Both the position numbers and the translations under genes were made by a program. A stretch of 13,111 nt of DNA from Candidatus Pelagibacter sp. Its GTDB lineage: Bacteria; Pseudomonadota; Alphaproteobacteria; Pelagibacterales; Pelagibacteraceae. Shown here in pieces: positions 8,539-13,111 of this stretch. The stretch's first letter is position 1; every line of letters begins with the position of its first letter. Location of the stretch: positions 1 to 13,111 of the forward strand of contig JAOIRP010000017.1 of assembly GCA_028221385.1 (NCBI GenBank), read 5' to 3'. The notes beneath the pieces are model-generated. The model did no database searches, was not told the origin of the DNA, and was given only the letters and a program-made list of their open reading frames with translations.

Positions 8539-8660
8539 TAACACCTGATAAAAAGACAAAAAAAAAAAATATTTTAACAGCTCTTGGAATTGTTGTTTTT
8601 ATGATTTTTTTATTTTTTTTCACTCTTTATAACGTCGGAGTTTTTGATAGACAGCTATGA
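8535..8660 (+). CDS. small CoxF-like single-span membrane protein (41 aa)
   Basis: A 41-residue gene too short for usual length cut-offs. It starts at the ATG (8535) that overlaps the ctaB stop in ATGA and ends with a TGA that overlaps the ctaG start in another ATGA (8657-8660). The peptide has a short Lys-rich N-terminus (MITPDKKTKKKN), one hydrophobic helix (about 13-31, ALGIVVFMIFLFFFTLY) and a tail NVGVFDRQL. Alphaproteobacterial oxidase operons commonly carry a small coxF gene at this same place between ctaB and ctaG, so I infer an assembly-linked membrane peptide, probably N-in. Its sequence is too short for firm homology. The Lys codons include an uninterrupted run of twelve A at 8558-8569. 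Double 4-bp overlaps are strong evidence that it is translated. Confidence 0.8.
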   Translation: MITPDKKTKKKNILTALGIVVFMIFLFFFTLYNVGVFDRQL

Positions 8661-9196
8661 TAAGAAAAAAAATACTTACCCCAATACTTTTAGCAGGAAT
8701 CTTTTTTTTAATGTTAGGACTTTCTTTTGCAGCAGTCCCTTTATATGACTTATTTTGCAGAGTTACTGGATTTGGAGGAACTACTCAAATTTCAAATGAA
8801 ATTCCAAAAATGGTCTTAGACCAAAAAGTAAGTGTTCGTTTTGATACCAATGTGAATAAATTACCCTGGAACTTTAAAGTGAAAGAAAATGTAATTGATG
8901 TCAAAATAGGACAGGTGAGCCGGATCGAATTTGAAGTAGAAAATTATGGTAATGAAACAACATATGGTGTTGCATCTTTCAATGTGTCACCATCCACATT
9001 TGGAAAATATTACAGCAAATTAGGTTGTTTTTGTTTTGAAAAACAGGCTTTAAAACCTGGTGAGAAGGCGACCTATATAATGACTTTTTATTTAGACCCA
9101 GAGATGGTAAATGATCCCAAGACAAAAAATATTAAAGATGTAACTATGTCCTATACTTTTTTTTCATCAGATTATTATAACCAATCAAAATTATAG
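8657..9196 (+). CDS. ctaG: cytochrome c oxidase assembly protein CtaG (Cox11 family)
   Basis: Membrane-anchored copper chaperone that delivers copper to the CuB site of subunit I. The 179 residues comprise a short cytoplasmic N-terminus, one membrane helix (about 7-28), the conserved VPLYDLFCRVTGFGG (27-41, including C34) and a periplasmic immunoglobulin-like domain with the copper-binding CFCF (124-127) followed by EKQALKPGEKA. The family ending, a conserved MSYTFF strand, is present at 164-169. Length is slightly below the usual 190-200 residues because both ends are short. The ATG overlaps the stop of the coxF-like gene, and coxC starts two bases after its stop. Cox11 and CtaG are orthologues; the unrelated Bacillus CtaG is excluded by the CFCF motif. 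Confidence 0.95.
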   Translation: MIRKKILTPILLAGIFFLMLGLSFAAVPLYDLFCRVTGFGGTTQISNEIPKMVLDQKVSVRFDTNVNKLPWNFKVKENVIDVKIGQVSRIEFEVENYGNETTYGVASFNVSPSTFGKYYSKLGCFCFEKQALKPGEKATYIMTFYLDPEMVNDPKTKNIKDVTMSYTFFSSDYYNQSKL

Positions 9197-9198
9197 AT

Positions 9199-9987
9199 AT
9201 GTCAGCTGAACAAAAACATGATTATCATTTAGTAGACCCAAGTCCTTGGCCGATCTATGTATCATTTTCTTGCTTGATCTTAGCGATTGGAAGTATTTAT
9301 TATATGCACGCAGATGTTTCTTGGGGAATGTATTTAGGTTTAGCGCTACTTTTATATGGTGCATACATGTGGTTTAGAGATGTTGTAATTGAAGCTGAAC
9401 ATCAAGGACATCATACTCCTGTTGTGCAAATACATCATCGTTACGGGATGACACTTTTTATTGCATCAGAGGTAATGTTTTTTGTTGCTTGGTTTTGGGC
9501 TTACTTTGATTCAAGTTTATTTCCATCAGAAGCAATTGGTGGTGTATGGCCACCAAGTGATATTGTAACTTTTGACCCCTGGGACATCCCTTTAATAAAT
9601 ACTCTAATACTATTATTGTCTGGAACTACAGTGACTTGGTCTCACCATGCACTTTTAGAAGATGATAGAAAAAGTTTTATTCAAGGTTTAGTTTTGACAG
9701 TTATACTTGGATTTTGTTTTTCGTTGCTACAAGCATATGAATACCATCATGCAACTTTTGATTTCTCAGGCAATATATATGGTGCTGTATTTTACATGGC
9801 TACAGGCTTTCATGGCTTTCACGTTATAGTCGGAACTATATTCTTAGCCGTCTGCTTATGGAGAGGTAAGTTAGGCCATTTTAATAAAGATCATCATTTT
9901 GGATTTGAAGCTGCAGCATGGTACTGGCATTTTGTTGATGTGGTTTGGTTATTCTTATTTGCAGCTATTTATATTTGGGGAAGTTAA
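9199..9987 (+). CDS. coxC: cytochrome c oxidase subunit III
   Basis: Core subunit that stabilises subunit I and supports sustained proton uptake; it carries no redox centre. The 262 residues fit the seven-helix alphaproteobacterial/mitochondrial form. Visible signatures are HDYHLVDPSPWPI at the N-terminus, RDVVIEAEHQGHHT (60-73), the DCCD-reactive glutamate E91 in ASEVMFFVAWFWAYF, SHHAL (148-152), FHGFHVIVGT (204-213) and the C-terminal WYWHFVDVVWLFLF (241-254). It lies two bases after ctaG. The next gene, surf1, begins nine bases after its TAA stop and in the same frame, with no intervening DUF983 gene of the kind often found here in alphaproteobacteria. Confidence 0.97.
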   Translation: MSAEQKHDYHLVDPSPWPIYVSFSCLILAIGSIYYMHADVSWGMYLGLALLLYGAYMWFRDVVIEAEHQGHHTPVVQIHHRYGMTLFIASEVMFFVAWFWAYFDSSLFPSEAIGGVWPPSDIVTFDPWDIPLINTLILLLSGTTVTWSHHALLEDDRKSFIQGLVLTVILGFCFSLLQAYEYHHATFDFSGNIYGAVFYMATGFHGFHVIVGTIFLAVCLWRGKLGHFNKDHHFGFEAAAWYWHFVDVVWLFLFAAIYIWGS

Positions 9988-9996
9988 CCTTTAGTC

Positions 9997-10650
9997 TTGA
10001 GACATAAATTTTTATTTTCTATTTTTGTATTTTTCTTTATTTCTATTTTTATAGCACTAGGAAGCTGGCAATTAGTAAGACTTAATTGGAAGCTTGATTT
10101 AATTGAACAAATACAAAGTTCACTTAAAGACGAGCCTATAAACATTAATAATACAGCTTTAAAAAACTATTTAAGAATTAAAGCAGTAGGAACAATAGAT
10201 TTTGAAAACCAAATTTATCTTTACAATTTAAATGAAAAAGGTGCGCCTGGTTTCGAAGTTATCAATCCCATAAAAATTAATAAAGAAAATTATTTGTTAA
10301 ATCGTGGATGGATACCGTTCAACAAAAAAAATGAAAAAGAAATTAATATAATTGATGAAAATAATATTGTTGGAATTTTGAGAAAACAAATAAAAGCCAA
10401 CATGTTTAAGCCAAAAAATGATATTTCTAATAATTATTGGTTCACATTAAATAGAGAAGATCTTTATAACTTTACTGGAGAAAAATTTTCTCCATATATC
10501 ATTTATCTTTCTAGTAAAAATGAGTTACCGAAACCAAAAATGATAACTGCAAATATTTCAAATAATCATAAAAAATATGCGATTACCTGGTTTTCATTAG
10601 CGATTTCAATTCTTTTAATATATTTATATTTTAGAAAGAAAAATTATTAG
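9997..10650 (+). CDS. surf1: SURF1 family cytochrome oxidase assembly protein
   Basis: Inner-membrane assembly factor that aids heme a insertion into subunit I. The 217 residues have the SURF1 architecture: an N-terminal helix (about 5-23) followed at once by LGSWQLVRLNWK (21-32), a soluble domain with GAPGFEVINPI (82-92) and NRGWIP (102-107), and a C-terminal helix introduced by NNHKKYAITWFSLA (189-202). The start is unusual: TTG at 9997 is the only standard start codon between the in-frame coxC stop (9985-9987) and the first membrane helix, and no Shine-Dalgarno sequence is visible. Translation may depend on ribosomes finishing coxC. The stop TAG is directly followed by the thrC ATG, with no gap. 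It is slightly shorter than typical homologues (220-250). Confidence 0.9.
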   Translation: MRHKFLFSIFVFFFISIFIALGSWQLVRLNWKLDLIEQIQSSLKDEPININNTALKNYLRIKAVGTIDFENQIYLYNLNEKGAPGFEVINPIKINKENYLLNRGWIPFNKKNEKEINIIDENNIVGILRKQIKANMFKPKNDISNNYWFTLNREDLYNFTGEKFSPYIIYLSSKNELPKPKMITANISNNHKKYAITWFSLAISILLIYLYFRKKNY

Positions 10651-12030
10651 ATGAAATATATAAGTACTAGAGATAACTCAAAAGAATATGAGTTCGAGGA
10701 AGTCTTTATTAAGGGTCTAGCAGATGATGGCGGCCTATTTGTCCCTAAGAAGATTAAAAAATATAATGAAAAAGACTTGATAAAGTTAAGCAATTTAAAC
10801 TACCAAGAGCTAGCCAAAGAAATAATACTTCCATTCATTGGAAACTTTATGCCCAAAGAAGAGTTGTCAGATATTGTAGATAAATCATATTCGGTATTTC
10901 GAAAAACAAAAGTAGTAGATGTAATAGAAATAGGAGAAACAAAAGTCCTAGAGCTTTTTCATGGCCCAACTCTTGCATTTAAGGATATAGCAATGCAATT
11001 ACTTGGAAATTTTTATCAGTTTTATCTTGATAAAAAGAGGAAAAATATAAATGTGATTGTAGCTACATCTGGTGACACTGGTGCAGCTGCTATTGATGCT
11101 ATCAAAGGGAAGAAAAATATGAATATATTTGTTCTTCATCCACATAATAAAGTTTCACATGTACAAAGAAAACTGATGTCAACCGTTAAAGAAAAAAATG
11201 TATATAACATTGCAATAGAAGGAAATTTTGATGACTGTCAAAATTTAGTTAAATCAATGTTTGCAGACAAAGAATTTTCAAATTCTATTAATATGTCTGG
11301 AGTAAACTCAATAAACTGGGCAAGAATTATTGCACAAACAGTTTATTATTTTTATGTTTATTTTTTAGTACAGGAAAAACAACCTGTTAATTTTTCAGTT
11401 CCAACTGGAAATTTTGGAGATGTGTATGCTGGATATTTGGCTAAAAAAATGGGTCTTCCAATAAATAAGCTTATTGTAGCAACAAATCAAAACGATATTT
11501 TACATAGAGCTATTTCAAATGGAAATTACACAGCAGAAAAAGTCGCAGAAACAATTTCTCCAAGTATGGATATTCAAATTGCAAGTAACTTTGAAAGATT
11601 GATTTATGACTTAAATAATTGTGATGATTTAGAAACAAAAAAAGTAATGGAAGATATAAAAAAAAATGGAAAATATGAAATACCACTAGATAAACAAAAA
11701 AAAATAAAAAAAGATTTTTTATCAGCTAGGATGAGTGAAGACGAAGTTTTAGGTGTAATAAAAGAAGTTCATAATAAAAATAACATTATATTAGATCCCC
11801 ACAGCGCAATAGGTTATGGTGCATCAAAGAAAAATAATCTTAAAGGGAATAATGTTGTATTAGCAACCGCACACCCATGTAAGTTTCCAGAAGCAATTAA
11901 TCAATCTATCAACATCAAGCCTAATCTGCCAAAAGAGTTAATGTATGTTATGGATGAAAAAGAAAATTATGATATAATTGCTAATAATCTAGATAAAACA
12001 AAGAAATACATTAAGGATAAACTAAAATGA
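10651..12030 (+). CDS. thrC: threonine synthase
   Basis: PLP enzyme that converts O-phosphohomoserine to threonine and phosphate, the last step of the pathway. The 459 residues match the long proteobacterial/fungal class. Visible are an N-terminal STRDNSKEYEFEEVFIKGLA, the PLP-lysine K111 in FHGPTLAFKDIAM, the substrate/phosphate loop ATSGDTGAAA (138-147), GNFGD (253-257), LDPHSAIGYG (381-390) and ATAHPCKFPEA (405-415). It begins immediately after the surf1 TAG and ends in an ATGA overlap with the peroxiredoxin gene, so it appears to be read from the oxidase operon. Homoserine kinase (thrB), which makes its substrate, lies about 0.9 kb to the right on the opposite strand. Confidence 0.97.
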   Translation: MKYISTRDNSKEYEFEEVFIKGLADDGGLFVPKKIKKYNEKDLIKLSNLNYQELAKEIILPFIGNFMPKEELSDIVDKSYSVFRKTKVVDVIEIGETKVLELFHGPTLAFKDIAMQLLGNFYQFYLDKKRKNINVIVATSGDTGAAAIDAIKGKKNMNIFVLHPHNKVSHVQRKLMSTVKEKNVYNIAIEGNFDDCQNLVKSMFADKEFSNSINMSGVNSINWARIIAQTVYYFYVYFLVQEKQPVNFSVPTGNFGDVYAGYLAKKMGLPINKLIVATNQNDILHRAISNGNYTAEKVAETISPSMDIQIASNFERLIYDLNNCDDLETKKVMEDIKKNGKYEIPLDKQKKIKKDFLSARMSEDEVLGVIKEVHNKNNIILDPHSAIGYGASKKNNLKGNNVVLATAHPCKFPEAINQSINIKPNLPKELMYVMDEKENYDIIANNLDKTKKYIKDKLK

Positions 12031-12512
12031 AATTGAAAGAAAACGATACTATTATAAGTTCAGAAGTTTTTATCTTTGAGTCAGGTGAACCAGTTAAAAA
12101 AGATATTTTAGAAATTTTAAAAGGAAAAAAAGTTATTTTGTTTGGATTGCCAGGAGCCTTTACTTCAGTTTGTTCTGCTAGGCACCTACCAGGCTATGTT
12201 AGCTCTCATGAAGCTTATAAAGCGAAAGGAATTGATAATATTATTTGTGTATCAGTTAATGATCCGTTTGTGATGGATGCTTGGGGAAAAAGCCATAATG
12301 TGGGCGATAAAGTTACAATGATGGCAGACCCTTTTTTAAATTTTACAAAATCTATAGGAGCAGAGGTTGATAAAAGTGCAAGAGGATTAGGCATTAGGTC
12401 CAATAGGTACACGATGTTAATAGATAATTTAAAAGTTATTAAAATTCAAGAAGAGCAAGATACAGGAGCTTGTGAAATCTCATCAGCTCAGAATTTTTTA
12501 AATTTAGTTTGA
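12027..12512 (+). CDS. peroxiredoxin, Prx5-like (redoxin family)
   Basis: Thiol peroxidase of 161 residues that reduces H2O2 and organic hydroperoxides, probably cytosolic. The peroxidatic cysteine is C49 in PGAFTSVCSARHLPGY (42-57), with the conserved Pro/Thr and R124 in GIRSNRYTML completing the active site. ADPFLNFTKSIGAEVD (100-115) is typical of the Prx5 subfamily. C74 and C149 are also present; C149, in DTGACEISSA, sits near the position of the resolving Cys of human PRDX5. Many bacterial relatives are 1-Cys and glutathione/glutaredoxin-dependent, so the mechanism is uncertain. A Shine-Dalgarno AAGGA (12013-12017) precedes the ATG by nine bases, inside the thrC end, and the start overlaps the thrC stop (ATGA). 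The 3' end overlaps convergent rnhA by nine bases. Confidence 0.92.
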   Translation: MKLKENDTIISSEVFIFESGEPVKKDILEILKGKKVILFGLPGAFTSVCSARHLPGYVSSHEAYKAKGIDNIICVSVNDPFVMDAWGKSHNVGDKVTMMADPFLNFTKSIGAEVDKSARGLGIRSNRYTMLIDNLKVIKIQEEQDTGACEISSAQNFLNLV

Positions 12513-12929
12513 TTCTGCTGCTTTTTTGGCCAATAAGTCAACTTCTTCATTAAGAGTATTTCCTGCATGAGCTTTGACCCAAATCCAACTTATTTTTAAA
12601 GAACTTGTTAGATCGTAAAGCTGGATCCAAAGGTCTTTATTTTTAACAGGTTCTTTTTTTGAAGTTTGCCAATTATTTTTTTTCCATTTATGAATCCATT
12701 CAGTAATACCTAATTTAACATATTTTGAGTCCGTGTAGATTTCAATTTGTTCATCTTCATCAATTTTTTGTAGAGCTTTGATAGGAGCCATTAATTCCAT
12801 TTTATTATTTGTAGTTTTTTTTTCGCTTCCACTAATTTTAACAACATTACCATCATGATTAATAATAGCTGCCCATCCACCATTGCCAGGATTATTTAAA
12901 CAGGAACCATCTGTATAAATTTTAATCAT
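12504..12929 (-). CDS. rnhA: ribonuclease HI
   Basis: Endonuclease that cuts the RNA strand of RNA-DNA hybrids, for example R-loops and primers. The 141 residues match bacterial RNase HI. The catalytic set is complete: D7 in IYTDGSC, E45 in NKMELMA, D67 in IYTDSKYV, H121 in VKAHAGN and D131 in EEVDLLAKKAA, each exactly three positions before its E. coli counterpart (D10, E48, D70, H124, D134). The basic handle region with WIHKWKKNNW (78-87) is present. The ATG overlaps the thrB stop in TAATG, so the two are likely translated together. This thrB-rnhA pair is a conserved alphaproteobacterial neighbourhood. Its 3' end overlaps the convergent peroxiredoxin gene. Confidence 0.96.
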   Translation of the reverse strand: MIKIYTDGSCLNNPGNGGWAAIINHDGNVVKISGSEKKTTNNKMELMAPIKALQKIDEDEQIEIYTDSKYVKLGITEWIHKWKKNNWQTSKKEPVKNKDLWIQLYDLTSSLKISWIWVKAHAGNTLNEEVDLLAKKAAESN

Positions 12930-13111
12930 TATTTGTAATAATCTTGGTAGTCATTAAGATGATTGTGAATAATTAGTTTTTGAAAATATTCCTTTGGATC
13001 TTTAATCTTTATTAAAGCATTTTTTGGGGTATTAAAAAAATCATAAATTCTTGTTAAAAGATATCTTAAAGCTGCCCCTCTACACAAAATGTTTAAGGAG
13101 TTTTTTTCATT
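12929..13111 (-). CDS. thrB: homoserine kinase ThrB, C-terminal fragment (runs off window)
   Basis: The frame is open from the right edge for 60 codons and ends with a TAA at 12931-12929. The fragment has the C-terminal signature of the aminoglycoside-phosphotransferase-like homoserine kinase of alphaproteobacteria: LCRGAALRYLLTRIYDFFNT, then IKIKDPKEYFQKLIIH. It does not resemble the GHMP-type ThrB of E. coli. The enzyme phosphorylates homoserine to O-phosphohomoserine, the substrate of the nearby thrC. About 260 N-terminal residues lie beyond the window. The stop overlaps the rnhA ATG by one base. Recognition rests on a short C-terminal stretch plus the conserved thrB-rnhA order. Confidence 0.88.
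   Translation of the reverse strand, partial: NEKNSLNILCRGAALRYLLTRIYDFFNTPKNALIKIKDPKEYFQKLIIHNHLNDYQDYYK

Noticed and set aside
11704..11722. AT-only inverted repeat (ATAAAAAA / TTTTTTAT) resembling a terminator stem.
   Set aside because: It lies inside thrC, contains no GC pairs and would form a very weak hairpin.

Overview
The window is gene-dense and very AT-rich. Genes abut or overlap, and only about 290 of 13,111 bases (roughly 2%) lie outside genes. Protein sequences and gene order (coxB-coxA-ctaB-coxF-ctaG-coxC-surf1, with thrB-rnhA nearby) point to an alphaproteobacterium. The compaction and A/T-rich codon use suggest a streamlined marine lineage of the SAR11/Pelagibacterales kind. 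This placement is inferred from gene content and style; no marker-gene comparison was possible. No rRNA, tRNA, CRISPR array, insertion sequence or prophage gene is seen.

Left part (1-4365). A partial ubiA (ubiquinone biosynthesis) reads leftward off the edge. A short divergent promoter region separates it from a small DUF2721 membrane protein. Next comes a leftward gene set that reads, in transcription order, (S)-2-haloacid dehalogenase, 110-bp gap, double-CDGSH iron-sulfur protein, DoxX membrane protein, pirin, NAD(P)H:quinone oxidoreductase (Qor). The last four are packed like one operon and look like a redox or electrophile-handling module. The set lies between ubiA and rsmE, which are usually close together in alphaproteobacteria, so it may be an accessory insertion.

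Middle and right part (4382-12512, all rightward). rsmE (16S rRNA m3U1498 methyltransferase) starts only 16 bp from the divergent dehalogenase. After a 60-bp palindrome-rich spacer comes a complete aa3-type cytochrome c oxidase operon: coxB, coxA, ctaB (heme O synthase), a 41-residue coxF-like membrane peptide, ctaG (CuB delivery), coxC and surf1 (heme a insertion or assembly). thrC (threonine synthase) and a Prx5-type peroxiredoxin follow without a gap. All metal and heme ligands and proton-channel residues checked are present, so the oxidase should be functional. The operon supplies the enzyme core and most dedicated assembly factors; heme A synthase (ctaA) is not in the window.

Right edge (12504-13111, leftward). 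rnhA (RNase HI) and the C-terminal part of thrB (homoserine kinase) are coupled by a TAATG overlap and converge on the peroxiredoxin gene with a 9-bp overlap. thrB and thrC, consecutive steps from homoserine to threonine, thus lie close together on opposite strands.

The most notable points are the unlisted 41-residue gene between ctaB and ctaG with its A12 tract, the CDGSH-DoxX-pirin-Qor cluster beside ubiA, two very short divergent intergenic regions, and the palindromic leader of the oxidase operon. Nothing here clearly amounts to a wholly new system; the redox cluster is the best candidate for unexplored biology.
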